Positions 30,071 through 41,027 of a stretch of 64,000 nucleotides of DNA are shown piece after piece; position 1 is the first letter of the stretch, and the number at the start of each line of letters is the position of its first letter. The notes below the pieces were generated by a model. That model searched no databases and was not told the origin of the DNA. It saw only the letters and a program-made list of their open reading frames with translations. The stretch comes from Yarrowia lipolytica (Eukaryota > Ascomycota > Dipodascomycetes > Dipodascales): the NCBI RefSeq assembly GCF_001761485.1, contig NC_090772.1, forward strand, positions 558,001 through 622,000. Reading direction: 5' to 3'. The position numbers were made by a program, and so were the translations under genes.

Positions 30071-31780
30071 ATGAATTGTCCGACCAAAGACACCGACAAG
30101 ACCTGGGCTCGGCCCGGGTACAACCAGAACCCCCGACGATTCGACTCCAATCTCATTTCTAACGTGTTTTTCAGCTCTGGTAACGTGCCCAAACCTGCGA
30201 CAGGTTGCGATGACGAAGACGGAGGGAAAGGGATACCCTTGGACGCGATTGAGGAACGCAGTGTCAATGAGAACGGCAGTGGAGGATCTGAGGGGCCCAA
30301 GGACCAAGTGATTAATCACGCGTGTCCTTCCGCTCCTCCCCCTCCCCCCCTTGCTCCTACTGTGCTTCAGACCATCCAGATGGCGTTTCTGAAATACGTG
30401 CGTTTCCTGGGTCCAGGTCTCATGGTTTCTGTGGCGTACATGGATCCTGGAAACTATTCCACGGCCGTTGCTGGTGGTGCCAACCATCAATTCGCCCTAC
30501 TCTTTGTCATCTTGCTGTCTTCTATCATTGCTCTTGTGCTCCAGTCTCTGGCCATCAAGCTGGGATCCGTCACCGGTATGGACCTGGCAAGATGTTGCCG
30601 AGAATACCTACCCAAATGGATGTCAATAACTCTTTACATTTTTGCAGAGATTGCCATTGTTGCTACTGATATCGCTGAGGTCATTGGTACTGCCATTGCT
30701 CTAGATATCCTGCTTCACATTCCCCTGATCGCAGGGGTCTGTATGACCATTGTTGATGTTCTGATCGTGTTGTTTGCCTACAGACCTGGTGGAGGAATGC
30801 GAGTGGTCCGGTTCTTTGAGTATGCTGTTGCTGCTCTCGTTCTGGGTGTCTCCATCTGCTTTATTATCCTTCTCTGTCGAATCCCCCACCAGTCAGTCCG
30901 AAAGATCTTCCGCGGGTTTGCTCCCAGTCGAGCACTGATTCAAGGAACGGGTATTGTTGACTCAGCAGGTATTTTGGGAGCTACAGTCATGCCTCATTCT
31001 CTGTTCCTTGGCTCAGGACTCGTCCAGCCTCGCCTTCGAGAATGGGACGTGGCTAACGGAACTGCCCCTGCTCCAGACAGCTCAAAGGACTCCGAAGAAG
31101 AGTACTTTGCCTATAAGCCAACAATCGGGGCCATTAAGTACTGTCTAAAGTACTCCATCATCGAGCTGGTAACCACTCTGTTCACCCTGGCTCTGTTTGT
31201 CAACTCGGCTATCCTCATTGTGAGTGGAGCCACTCTGTACGGAAACAGTGATGCTTCCACAGCCGATCTGTACGGAATCCACTCACTTCTCAGACAGTAC
31301 ATTTCCAAGGGCGCAGGCACCATTTTCATGTTGGCTCTCCTTTTGTCTGGTCAGTCAGCAGGCATCGTGTGCACCATTGCTGGCCAAATGGTGTCTGAGG
31401 GCTTTCTGAGATGGACAATTCGACCTTGGCTAAGACGAATAATCACTAGATCCATCGCGGTCGTTCCCTGTGTGGTTGTAGCTGCTGCTGTCGGCAAGGA
31501 GGGTCTCAATTCAGCCCTCAACTACTCCCAGGTGGCTCTGACCCTGCTGCTCCCATTCCTCACCTTCCCTCTCATCTACTTTACAAACTCCAAAAAGCTC
31601 ATGAAGGTCGCCAGAGATCCCAGTGTGACAGCCGACGACGCTTCCGAGACCACAGTTCTAGCCCAATGGCTCGACTACTCCAACCACTGGGTGTTGGCCA
31701 TTGTGTGCTGGGCTCTTTGGCTCTTCATTGCCATTCTCAACGTCTACCTGATTGTCCAGCTGGGTATGGGTAATTACTAG
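30071..31780 (+). CDS. Nramp-family divalent metal transporter (Smf type)
   Basis: This 569-residue transporter probably imports Mn2+, Fe2+ or related ions with protons. Two family signatures are intact: MDPGN in helix 1 (about residue 124) and MPHS in helix 6 (about 306), the metal-binding pair. About 11 hydrophobic segments follow a hydrophilic N-terminus of about 95 residues, which carries a Pro run (PPPPPPLAP). S. cerevisiae has three paralogues (SMF1-3) at the plasma membrane, endosomes and vacuole. Sequence alone does not tell which one this matches. The consensus transport motif GQSAGIVCTIAGQMVSEGF in the loop after helix 8 is present. Confidence 0.92.
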   Translation: MNCPTKDTDKTWARPGYNQNPRRFDSNLISNVFFSSGNVPKPATGCDDEDGGKGIPLDAIEERSVNENGSGGSEGPKDQVINHACPSAPPPPPLAPTVLQTIQMAFLKYVRFLGPGLMVSVAYMDPGNYSTAVAGGANHQFALLFVILLSSIIALVLQSLAIKLGSVTGMDLARCCREYLPKWMSITLYIFAEIAIVATDIAEVIGTAIALDILLHIPLIAGVCMTIVDVLIVLFAYRPGGGMRVVRFFEYAVAALVLGVSICFIILLCRIPHQSVRKIFRGFAPSRALIQGTGIVDSAGILGATVMPHSLFLGSGLVQPRLREWDVANGTAPAPDSSKDSEEEYFAYKPTIGAIKYCLKYSIIELVTTLFTLALFVNSAILIVSGATLYGNSDASTADLYGIHSLLRQYISKGAGTIFMLALLLSGQSAGIVCTIAGQMVSEGFLRWTIRPWLRRIITRSIAVVPCVVVAAAVGKEGLNSALNYSQVALTLLLPFLTFPLIYFTNSKKLMKVARDPSVTADDASETTVLAQWLDYSNHWVLAIVCWALWLFIAILNVYLIVQLGMGNY

Positions 31781-32827
31781 GGGCTTTGCCGCACTTATAT
31801 CAACCAGTATATAAACCATGATTCAAGAGCAGGAACGCCCGAATTGTGTCTACTAGAATACCATTACCACTTAACTCTGCAGTTGGAGACCCACATCGTA
31901 CTTACTACTGAAACTACAGTACATTGGCACAACTAAGAACTTGTGTGCGTACCTGTATATACCAACAATTACTTGTTCCGCCTCGTAATCCCTGCCAAGT
32001 ACAGGTTCGTGCAGTATTGACAATGACATCACCCCTGCGTTCGAACACCTTCCCATCACCGATTTCAATTTTGGCGGCTAATATTTCTCTGTAGAATCAG
32101 GCCAAACTTAACCATTGTGCAGTTATGAAAACCTACCATCCACCTCAGAAACCCTTCTAGCGGCTCAAACTGAAATCGGAAACGTGCGTTTTCTTCTAAA
32201 TCGCTCAATTCGTGTCCTCCACCGCTTTTAATCCGACAGTAATGTACTTTTATGTACCTTCTCCACCGCAAAACACGGCTCCAACCCATCCAACTCAAAT
32301 GGCCACTATGACGTAAAGTACGAGTGGTCTGCAATAAACACGTGAGACGGTAGCTATGGTATGAAGCTGGGAGGTTGCTCATTAATGAACACACACGAAA
32401 GTCCAAAGTTTCGGTGAAACTTGATTCGCCAACTTATTTGTGGGTCACAGACCGTGATTCTTCACGTGACCGATACCCCCTCGCCGCCCATTCGGCCCGG
32501 AAAATTTTCCCACTAAACGGCACCATGCCACACTCCCCACCTGCAACGGGCTCTCTATCTCCTGTACTTAGGGGAAGAGGTGCATGTTGCTGCTCTCGAG
32601 ATGGTTTAGGTTTAGGGTTGGGGACCCCAACAGGGTAAACAGCCCTTATCCACATACCTGTTTCGGAGCGCATTAAAGGTGCTACACAAACTCAATCCGT
32701 ACATCAGCACGTAAATCGTGACCCTAAGTGCAATACCTAGCGGTCATCTCGAGGTATATAACACCCTGACTGTGACCACCTAAACACAACCTAGAACTTC
32801 ATTTCGCATCACCACACAACACGCAAC
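31781..32827. other. Intergenic region upstream of CAR2
   Basis: No gene is seen. It holds the CAR2 promoter, with CACGTG sites at about 32339 and 32464 and a TATATAA at 32755. A short GGTTTAGGTTTAGGG stretch occurs at about 32604-32618. Confidence 0.6.
32755..32761 (+). promoter_or_regulatory. TATA element of CAR2
   Basis: TATATAA lies 67 bases before the CAR2 ATG, preceded by CTCGAG. Confidence 0.6.
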
Positions 32828-34126
32828 ATGTCTACCGCCGCCATTGAACGAGAAAACAAGCATTCCGCACACAACTACCACCCTCTGCCCGTGGTGTTCA
32901 CCAAGGCCCTAGGAGCCAAGGTGTGGGATCCGGAAGGAAAGGAGTACCTGGACTTCCTGTCTGCCTACTCTGCCGTCAACCAGGGCCATTGCCATCCCAA
33001 GATCGTCAAGGCTCTGTGTGACCAGGCCCAGAAGCTGACCCTGTCTTCTCGAGCCTTCCACGCTGAGATCTTTGGAGAGTTCGCTGAGTACATCACCAAC
33101 TACTTTGGTTTCGACAAGGTACTCCCCATGAACACCGGAGCCGAGGCCGTCGAGACCGGAATCAAGATTGCCCGAAAGTGGGGCTACCTCAAGAAGGGCA
33201 TCCCAGCTGGAGAGGCTCTGGTGCTCGCTGCCACTGAGAACTTCCACGGACGAACCCTCGCCATTGTCTCCATGTCTACCGATAACGAGGCCACCGACAA
33301 CTACGGCCCTTACCTTGAGGGTGTCGGTCCCTTCATCCCCGACTCCAACGGTAAGATTGACCCCAAGACCGCCAAGCCTCTGCGATACAACAACATTGGC
33401 GATGTGGAGGAGGCCTTCAACAACGCCGGATCCAAGATCGCCGCCTTCCTCGTCGAGCCTATCCAGGGAGAGGCCGGAATCATTGTCCCCGATAAGGAGT
33501 ACCTGCAGCAGGTCCGAAAGCTGTGTGACAAGCATAACGTGCTGCTTATCTGTGACGAGATCCAAACCGGTATCGCCCGAACCGGAAAGCTGCTCTGTTT
33601 CGAGCACTCCGAGATCCGACCCGACATGGTTCTGCTTGGAAAGGCCATCTCCGGTGGTGTCACTCCCGTCTCTGCTGTTCTGGCCGACAACGCTGTCATG
33701 GACGTGATCACCCCCGGTACCCACGGATCCACCTACGGAGGTAACCCTCTGGCATGTGCTGTGGCCATGGCTGCCCTGGACGTTGTAAAGGACGAGCAGC
33801 TCGTCGAGCGAGCAGACCGACTTGGAAACGAGTTCCGAGCTGCCCTCGAGCCCCTCATCAAGGAGTCCAACGGTATTGTCACTACTGTCCGAGGTAAGGG
33901 TCTGTTGAACGCCATTGTCATCGACTCGTCCAAGGCCAACGGCCGATCTGCCTGGGACCTCTGTGTGCTCATGTCCAACAAGGGTCTGCTGGCCAAGCCC
34001 ACTCATGAGAACATCATCCGATTGGCTCCCCCTCTGGTCATCACTGATGAGGACATGAAGAAGGGTCTTGAGATCATCCGAGAGTCTGTTCTCGAGCTTC
34101 CTAACGCTCCCCATGCTGCTCACTAA
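32828..34126 (+). CDS. CAR2: Ornithine aminotransferase
   Basis: The enzyme transfers the delta-amino group of ornithine to 2-oxoglutarate, giving glutamate semialdehyde in arginine breakdown. It uses pyridoxal phosphate. The 432-residue sequence shows [20 protein letters not shown] at about residue 100, the Asp motif [14 protein letters not shown] at about 242, and the Schiff-base lysine K272 in [10 protein letters not shown]. The length fits the cytosolic fungal enzyme (S. cerevisiae 424) and there is no mitochondrial presequence. Codon bias is very strong, indicating high expression. A 404-codon open frame on the opposite strand is a by-product of that bias. Confidence 0.96.
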   Translation: MSTAAIERENKHSAHNYHPLPVVFTKALGAKVWDPEGKEYLDFLSAYSAVNQGHCHPKIVKALCDQAQKLTLSSRAFHAEIFGEFAEYITNYFGFDKVLPMNTGAEAVETGIKIARKWGYLKKGIPAGEALVLAATENFHGRTLAIVSMSTDNEATDNYGPYLEGVGPFIPDSNGKIDPKTAKPLRYNNIGDVEEAFNNAGSKIAAFLVEPIQGEAGIIVPDKEYLQQVRKLCDKHNVLLICDEIQTGIARTGKLLCFEHSEIRPDMVLLGKAISGGVTPVSAVLADNAVMDVITPGTHGSTYGGNPLACAVAMAALDVVKDEQLVERADRLGNEFRAALEPLIKESNGIVTTVRGKGLLNAIVIDSSKANGRSAWDLCVLMSNKGLLAKPTHENIIRLAPPLVITDEDMKKGLEIIRESVLELPNAPHAAH

Positions 34127-34380
34127 TCAACTGACAGCGTCATGGCTACACAAAACACAACCCCGCTATATTATAACAACATGTGATATGTATATATAAG
34201 AATGAAGTTCTGACAAATTTTTTTTCTCACTACCTACAGAATCTATAAAGCACCAGTAGGTGCACACCGATAGCTTCTTGCATTTATACTCCATTAAATT
34301 AATATTACATTGCATGTTTATCTTGTTGATGATGATGTTGTCCTACTACAGTTAGCAAATTGCAAAGCCCACGCCTATCT

Positions 34381-35166
34381 CTACTTGTTGTGGGTATCCA
34401 GAGTGGAGGTGTAGGGCTGGTAGGTCTCATCGGGCATCTTGACGGTGCCGAGATCCTGGGCGGTCTCCTGGTCCTGGGTGTGGGTGGTCACCTGAGAGAC
34501 GTGGGGGTCGACCTGAGAGACCTGGGGGTCGACGGTGATCTCCTTCTCGGCTTCGTCGGACACATGGACAGTCTCCTCAGGCTGGAGGCCTCCCTCGAGG
34601 TCACGCTCAGCAGCCTCAGGGTCCTCGGGGTCGCTGGCGACAGCAGCGCCCAGAGTTCCACCGACCAGGACAGGTGCATTGATCACGGCGTTGGTTCCAA
34701 TCTTAAAGTGAGGAATGGAGGTCTTGATGACGAAGAAGGTCGAGAAGATGAAAAAGAGCCAGGTGATGGCTGCGAAGGCAATGTAGGCCTTGGCGACCTT
34801 ACAGGAGGATCCCCAGTCCTTGAGGTATCGGTTTCCCCAGCCTCTGAAGTTGCACGACTCGGGGCCTCGCTGGGCGGCGGAAGCAATAAAGGAAGTAAAC
34901 CAGAAAATGTTAATGAGCACCTCGCCCACCACGGCAGCCAAGCCGTTGGCGTACTTGGGGTATCTTGCGGGCACAAACATGACGTAGGCGAGCCAGATGA
35001 AGGTGAGGATGCCCACGGCAATTCCGTAGGCGTCGGTGCTCCAGTAGCCTCCGTCAATAAGGGCCACGGCGGAGATGGCCAGACACCAGCACAGTAATGA
35101 GAGGCCGGTCTGGACGTATCGGGTGAGCACAGTGTAGCGGGGAATGGTTTCGGAGGTGAGTTGCAT
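34381..35166 (-). CDS. MARVEL-type four-helix membrane protein
   Basis: The 261-residue protein has four hydrophobic segments in the first 155 residues (LSLLCWCLAISAVALI, IAVGILTFIWLAYVMFV, VVGEVLINIFWFTSFIASAA, AYIAFAAITWLFFIFSTFFV). Two Cys sit in the loop before the last helix. This is the layout of fungal MARVEL-domain proteins linked to plasma-membrane microdomains. The tail of about 100 residues is acidic, with a tandem seven-residue repeat (DPQVSQV, DPHVSQV) coded by a 21-bp duplication. A TATATATAAA element lies 55 bases upstream. The function is not known beyond the domain type. Confidence 0.78.
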   Translation of the reverse strand: MQLTSETIPRYTVLTRYVQTGLSLLCWCLAISAVALIDGGYWSTDAYGIAVGILTFIWLAYVMFVPARYPKYANGLAAVVGEVLINIFWFTSFIASAAQRGPESCNFRGWGNRYLKDWGSSCKVAKAYIAFAAITWLFFIFSTFFVIKTSIPHFKIGTNAVINAPVLVGGTLGAAVASDPEDPEAAERDLEGGLQPEETVHVSDEAEKEITVDPQVSQVDPHVSQVTTHTQDQETAQDLGTVKMPDETYQPYTSTLDTHNK

Positions 35167-35220
35167 GGTTTGTGTACGTTATGTGATTAGATGTCTCGTT
35201 TTCGGAGGGCTCACCTTCTC

Positions 35221-35230
35221 TATATATAAA
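35221..35230 (-). promoter_or_regulatory. TATA element of the MARVEL-type gene
   Basis: On the minus strand TTTATATATA lies about 55-64 bases before the ATG at 35166. Confidence 0.6.
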
Positions 35231-37598
35231 GCGCGAGCGTGGACACAGAAACAAGGTGTTTAGGCGGTTTTAGACTATCCCACAGACAAGATGCAGGTGT
35301 CGTGGTAATGCATGCGGGATACGGCTAACAAAGGGAGGGAAGATTGGGTTGGATAACGTGACGTATGATGGTATGGGCTGAGTGATGGTGGCTGAGTGGT
35401 GGCTGAGTATCGCAGTAATTGGCCATGTGTGTGGAGAAGGGGTGGCTCAATTGTGGCTGTGTGATGATATCATTTCGGAAGCGGATTTCCGATACCATAC
35501 AGACTTCACTTTGATGTTCTATGGCCTCTTGTGTGGCCCATCCCTGGTCCTTCTAAGTGTATACATACAGTCTCTGAGATTAGCTTAATATGCCGAAATG
35601 GACCATCTTTAGCTCATAATAAAGTGCTTGTCTAAAAGGTGTCAGACAGAAGATAGTACAATAAAAAGATCCCTATAAGTTCTGTCTGTCTTTAGGAGCC
35701 TACGTACGCACTGTACCGTAGTCCTTACTGTTCATCGTTGTACGATACTGCATTGCAACCACGGTAACTCTCTAGACGCAACTTCTCTCTCCCTCTCCCT
35801 GACAATGACATCATGTATTCATCTCAAAGCCACTCGTACCGTACAGTACCTACGTTGTACATGAGCCCCATACTCCAGAATCTCCCAGGTCCCACCCCTG
35901 AATACAGGAGCTTAGCATTCGCCTGTCGCTTATTATACCCCAGAAGATTCCTGTGGCCCGTGAATTACGTGTTGGCATGCGTCCCACCACCCTAGTTCGT
36001 ACGTACGTACATGGCCGTACATTCACGACTCTGGTGGACAAGACTCTTGCTTCCAAATTGGCCATGCGGCTGAGGGGAGAGTCTTACACCGTCATTTGAG
36101 TTTGATGGTGTTAGGGAGTGTGGACAATAGCGGCGATACAACAGCGATCAATGTGTGTATATTGTGCGATACTTGGCAAGTCGACCTTTCGATATCTCAC
36201 ATCCACCCACCGTCTCTTGGTCTCTTTCTTGTCCCCGTCGTTCTTTCGTTCCATTCTCTGGTTCTTGTTTCTTTCTTCGACCGACGCATATCCTAGCGTG
36301 TCACATGCCAAGCAGATTAGATTTTTCATTGTCTGGAACTTTTTGACTTCCTGTCATATTATCTCCTGAATGATTAGTGATGTCACCAGCTCTGGGCGAT
36401 ACTTGTAATTGGCGGCTGGCCGACGTTACCGGAGTATTGGCGGCGTCTGCGTTTTTGACCATCTACCGCTGCGCCCAAAACCGCGATTTTTGGGCCTTCA
36501 CCCGGTCCTTCCCAGACCCTCCCCCATCAGTCTACACCACCGGAAATTATACACACAGAATTGGGAGTTGATGCGTTTCCGCAGGTCTAAAATCTGTGTG
36601 GAAGGCTGAGACGAACACGGGGAGAATGAGACACTGTTATAAAACGCAACATATGACGAATCAGACAGAAGCGGAAATGAAGCTTCCAAGAGTTGGCAAT
36701 TATATTCTGGCAGTACTGTGCGAGTTCGAGTCAGCACATACTGTTCTTGTAGCACACAACCAAAAAGAGTACTCTCGTATGTACAGTGTACTACATACAT
36801 TGGTGCCGTACACACAACCTGTAAATTCTCTCGCTCCCAGATCACATCTAATATGTCTCTCTCATTGTCCCTTTGGATTCAATATTAGCCCTTTCGCCGT
36901 ACCCCCTCTTCTGCCGTAACCGTTGTATGTGTTCCAAACCCGGTTTCAACAACCACTTGGCTGCATGGAACATTCAATGTCCAACAAAATAGCCGAAACG
37001 TGGGGTGAGGTCTGGTGATCGGGCTATGGGCTTGGCCAGAAGAGATAGAAGCAAACGAAAAGAGTGACACCTAACAGGGTCAATGGCCATGATCGAGGGG
37101 CTTGGACCTGATTTGCTCCATCGCACTATCTTCGAGTAGCGCCTCTTCCAATGGTTACTATTTTTAGCCACAAATGTTGCCAAGAACGCAACCGCGGAGA
37201 TGTACGATGAAATGAATTTGCTTCCGCAACGCAATACAAATATCAGTACGATACGAGAACTTGTAGATCGGTTCTATTTATATCAGGTTACATATTACTT
37301 GTATCATGTCTGTATCCAATATTCTATTTTTGGAGCCCAGTCTAGTATTCTGACCCACTCCTTCTGACATTCATACTCCTCCAGACGTCGCCTTGCTGTC
37401 CTACAAGAAGAGTATGTACTGCACCATCACCCGATCGTTTCAGAACATCTATTATAAATAAAATGTATGTACATGAATCAGTATGTACTGCACCATCATC
37501 CGATCGTTTCAGAACATCTATTATAAATAAAATGTATGTACATGACTGTAGAGCACCGCGTGTGTGCTTGTGTGATTGTTAGTATTGTGGTTGGGCGC
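35231..37598. other. Intergenic region, 2.4 kb, with a 69-bp tandem duplication
   Basis: No supported gene is present. The stretch contains GTACGTACGTAC near 35998-36010 and many TACTGTA motifs. A two-copy 69-bp tandem duplication lies at 37411-37545, just past the 3' end of the next gene. Confidence 0.55.
37411..37545. repeat. 69-bp tandem duplication in the 3' flank of an MFS gene
   Basis: Copy one is 37411-37479 and copy two is 37480-37545, which lacks the last three bases. They differ at one position (ATCACCCG against ATCATCCG). Each unit carries AATAAA-like and TATGTACAT sequences, so the duplication may double a polyadenylation region of the minus-strand gene ending at 37599. Confidence 0.93.
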
Positions 37599-39239
37599 TC
37601 ACTGTCCAGTATACTTGCTTCTTCCCTTGAGACGTCCTCCATAAATAATGAGCAGCACAGGAATGATGATCATCAACACTCCAATACAGCCTAGAAGAGT
37701 GCATCCCCAGGCAACCGGCCACTTGGGATCGGTCTGGAGATTGACAAACAATGCCTTTGAGAAGAGAGGGAAAGCTCCGGCAAACGATGCTCGAAACAAA
37801 CCGTTTCCTGCAAACACAGATGCCATGAAGCGAGGGAAGGAGCCTCCAAGGTAGTTGAAGCTCGTCTGGAAGATAAAAAAGGCGCCAAACATGTTGAGAC
37901 CCGAGGCGATGATAGGAGCGATCCAGTGAATGTCTGGATGCGAAGTCCATCCAAAGATGAAGACAGATACTGGATAACAGACCGCTCCTATCAGACACAG
38001 CTTCATAAACGTTTCTATATCTGCGTCACGTTTCTCAAAGGCCCAATAAGTGGTAAAACAGTATGCTACCAGCCCAAGAAGACCTCCAACCATGAGTCCC
38101 ATATATGCCAGACCCGACTGAATGGCGTTGAAGTGGTGGATCTGGTGAAAAACCAAGGGAAAGGCCTCGAACCAGACGTAGAGAGTAGCATAGAGCATGG
38201 CAATGTAAACATCCAGAGCCAAAACAATGGGTTCGGTGAATGCAATCTCAAAGGGTCGTAGCATGAACTCTCTGGCCAGCTGACTCACTGAAAGCTGAGC
38301 ATACTCTTCGTCGTAGATGGTGGTGTAGTTGGGGTTACCTGTGAGTTTTCTGAGACGTGCTGCTCTTCTATGCAAAATGTTGGGGGCATAAGTTTCTGGT
38401 AACGTAAGAGAGAGGATGATGAAGCCTCCACATGAGACCATTCCCAGTATCCAGAAGGTCCATCGCCAGTCTTTGATAAAGTAGAAAACTCCTCCTAATA
38501 GAGGTCCCAGGGCAGGGCCAGTACAACAGAAGAAGGCCCATGAAGCAATAGCATACGTCATGTAGCGCATCTCAAACATGTCTCCCATTGTGGCAGCTCC
38601 CATCGATAACGAGGGAGCCGCTAGAACTCCACAGATGAACCGCAGAACTGTGAGAGAGGCAATGTTCTTGGCTTTAGCTGTAGGGGCCTGTAGGACCCAA
38701 AATACGAGCAGGGTGAGATTGTAGATCCACATTCGTCCCAGTCGCGGGTGTTCACTGAGCGGAGAAAACAATGTCTGTCCTACTCCGTATCCAAACACGA
38801 ATACTGCCAGTGGCAAAATAGCCACCACCTCGGGAATATGGAACTCAGCCTCCAACTGCAAGATGGCAGGCATGTAAATGGACGAGCCCATGTAAATGCA
38901 ACCGACCAGCAGTCCCATTTGCAGACCCGTGATAATCTTTTTGAGAAGACTCCAGTTCTTGGGATTGGCAGCATCATTAGGTCCGTACCAACTCACATAG
39001 ATCATTCCCTTGTCGGACTCAAAGGTGTCTGAGGAAGGCAGATAGTCGTCGGAATCCACACACTGCCGCTTGGCGTTCTCCAGCTGCTCCAAGTCGCGGT
39101 CTTCAACGGCCTCCACCCCGAAATCCCCAAAGGTGGGCGGCACGAAGCCGGGCTCCTCCTCGGGGTACCTGAGAAGCCGTCGACGGGACAACAGGTACAC
39201 TATCTGGCCCCAGAAAGTGTCATTGTCTAGCAGTCGCAT
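37599..39239 (-). CDS. MFS drug/polyamine:H+ antiporter, DHA1 type (copy 1)
   Basis: The 546-residue protein has a cytosolic N-terminus of about 100 residues and 12 hydrophobic segments. The NPKNWSLLKK segment before helix 1 and GYGVGQTLFSPLSEHPRLGR after helix 2 are typical of fungal Tpo1/Flu1-like DHA1 antiporters, which export polyamines and toxic compounds. PETYAP lies after helix 6. The frame is open for 43 more codons upstream, but two TATA-like sites (39268-39275 and 39321-39326) lie in that extension. The start at 39239 also aligns with the start of the neighbouring paralogue (TFWGQIV against SVFTQIV). It forms a same-strand tandem pair with 41028-42611. Confidence 0.88.
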   Translation of the reverse strand: MRLLDNDTFWGQIVYLLSRRRLLRYPEEEPGFVPPTFGDFGVEAVEDRDLEQLENAKRQCVDSDDYLPSSDTFESDKGMIYVSWYGPNDAANPKNWSLLKKIITGLQMGLLVGCIYMGSSIYMPAILQLEAEFHIPEVVAILPLAVFVFGYGVGQTLFSPLSEHPRLGRMWIYNLTLLVFWVLQAPTAKAKNIASLTVLRFICGVLAAPSLSMGAATMGDMFEMRYMTYAIASWAFFCCTGPALGPLLGGVFYFIKDWRWTFWILGMVSCGGFIILSLTLPETYAPNILHRRAARLRKLTGNPNYTTIYDEEYAQLSVSQLAREFMLRPFEIAFTEPIVLALDVYIAMLYATLYVWFEAFPLVFHQIHHFNAIQSGLAYMGLMVGGLLGLVAYCFTTYWAFEKRDADIETFMKLCLIGAVCYPVSVFIFGWTSHPDIHWIAPIIASGLNMFGAFFIFQTSFNYLGGSFPRFMASVFAGNGLFRASFAGAFPLFSKALFVNLQTDPKWPVAWGCTLLGCIGVLMIIIPVLLIIYGGRLKGRSKYTGQ

Positions 39240-39267
39240 GCCATGGATCACAACAGGGGTCGCAGGG

Positions 39268-39275
39268 TATATATC
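39268..39275 (-). promoter_or_regulatory. TATA-like element upstream of DHA1 copy 1
   Basis: TATATAT lies about 30 bases before the ATG at 39239. A second TATATA at 39321-39326, 82-87 bases before the ATG, is at a more usual distance. Confidence 0.45.
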
Positions 39276-41027
39276 TATGGGGGCTTGTAGATCCTCCACC
39301 TCGATAGAGTTGGGTGGAGGTATATAGGGTGGGCAGCGGATAAGGGGCTGAAGGAGGTTTGCGGGCAATTTTGAGGGCTGAAAATTTGGAAATCAGATCT
39401 TGACCATGTATGTAAGTCTCTTGGTACTTTTCAGGGCGTTCCAGGCTCTTTCCGGGCGTTTTATGGCGTTCTCAAATTCTCATCTCCACCGTGCACACCG
39501 TACACATGCATGTACCTAAACCTAATGCCATGGACAAACCGGAACAGAAAGAAAAGAGAAAAGCAAATATATCATGTAGGGACAGGTGAAAGATGGCTTA
39601 GGGGAAATTAATTAATTGATGCCGATCTCATGTAGGAGGGGTAGAGGGGTCGCTGTGTTTCCCCCAGTGTTACATTGTCCCTGTTCTGGCTTGTGCTACT
39701 CCGATGTCTCACAATAGACCAATGCCATCCACCTCCACGCTCTTCTTCGGGCGCGGGTAATTGCATTTAGTCTTGGCTTGGGCGGCCGTGGTCTGAGGTG
39801 GATATTGGAGCGAGGCTGTTTGTATGAGAGAGCGATATAGCGTAGGAAGACAATGACTTGTTGTGTTGAAGGGCTATTTTTCAGGAACAATACCTATTGG
39901 ATGTCTTGTTAGTGGCCTTCCACATGTTGGTTCCTGTTTATCCCCCTTGGGTCTCTCCCCAACAATCACCATCTTATCTTTTGCACCTGAAACAACTCGC
40001 TTAATTGTCGGAGGCCCTACTCTTGTCTCACTGTACTTTTCTCCCACCGGCCCATTGTCTCAGAAAAACTTAGACCCAAGTGGACCAGTCTGCTGGTACT
40101 GTACTCGGAATTCATGTACAACAGCAGTAGCTGCTACTGGTAGTCTTTCTCCTCCTCGTACTTATGGTGGCATCTGGAACACCCTATAGACGTTCCTGTG
40201 AGCACTTGCTCCTGCACATTTAACCGCCATTTATGCTTGCAACGATAAATGAGCCCATCTTCCTCCTATACCTGACAGCTGTATCACTCCGTCCGTGGGT
40301 GTGTGTTGTGGTCCTCCCAGACGACATAAAGTTGGGTGGATCTCCAATCCGGCTTTTTTCTGCCCGTCAAGATAGCTTCTTTTAGTGCGCTTTTGAATGG
40401 TGGGCGGTCGATAGCGTGTATCTGAGGGCACCCCTGAGTTACAACTACAGTACGAACAACTGCTTTTGATCATGTGATTGCTACTGCTGTTACAGCCTCG
40501 TCCATGTCTCTGTCTCACCGACGGAACATAAATCCGGCAACAACTTTTGAGTTGGTCTTAGCAGCCAGCTATAGCAATGGCTAGTTTTCGTGGACCAGAA
40601 TTATAACTTCTTGGCGAGTCGAAGATCGTTATTAAGGATTTATTAATGGTTCATTAGAGAGCTATCGAGTGGGGGGTTCAATAGCTGTTGCATTCGGAAG
40701 TCTACAGCAAATGTGACGGTGTTCCGTTGGTTGGCTGGTTTCGCTTTTGTGAGACAGGGGGTGTTAAATCGAGGAAAGAATTACATCGGAGAATTATACG
40801 AGCCAAGAGTCTCAGGGTTTGACTTGTTTTTGTGTTGCGACTCTGGTTGTGATTCTACAGTACCTCTCTGTTACTTTTGCCCTAGTCCTATATACTGTAG
40901 TCTGATACGGTATCGTAGATAACCCCGCCAACATTATGCAGTCGCCTCGTTAACACTTGATTTATCATTATACGCATGTCTACTGGTAGTGAGTTGTACA
41001 GTAGCTCTAGATTGACTCCACCAACCT
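39276..41027. other. Intergenic region between the two DHA1 permeases
   Basis: No gene is seen. Short frames lack protein character. Several TACTGTA/TACAGTA motifs occur (about 40097, 40447, 40857, 40896 and 40993). Confidence 0.6.

Noticed and set aside
32600-32620. GGTTTAGGTTTAGGG telomere-like stretch
   Set aside because: It is too short and does not match the Yarrowia telomere repeat as I recall it (TTAGTCAGGG). Likely chance.
32909-34123. 404-codon open frame on the strand opposite CAR2
   Set aside because: It mirrors the strongly biased codons of CAR2 (third-base C/G and few TTA, CTA or TCA codons), has low-complexity Gly/Ser/Val content, and no family features.
36700-36750. GCGAGTTCGAGTCAGC, another B-box-like sequence
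   Set aside because: The T stem does not pair in the needed register and no A box precedes it.
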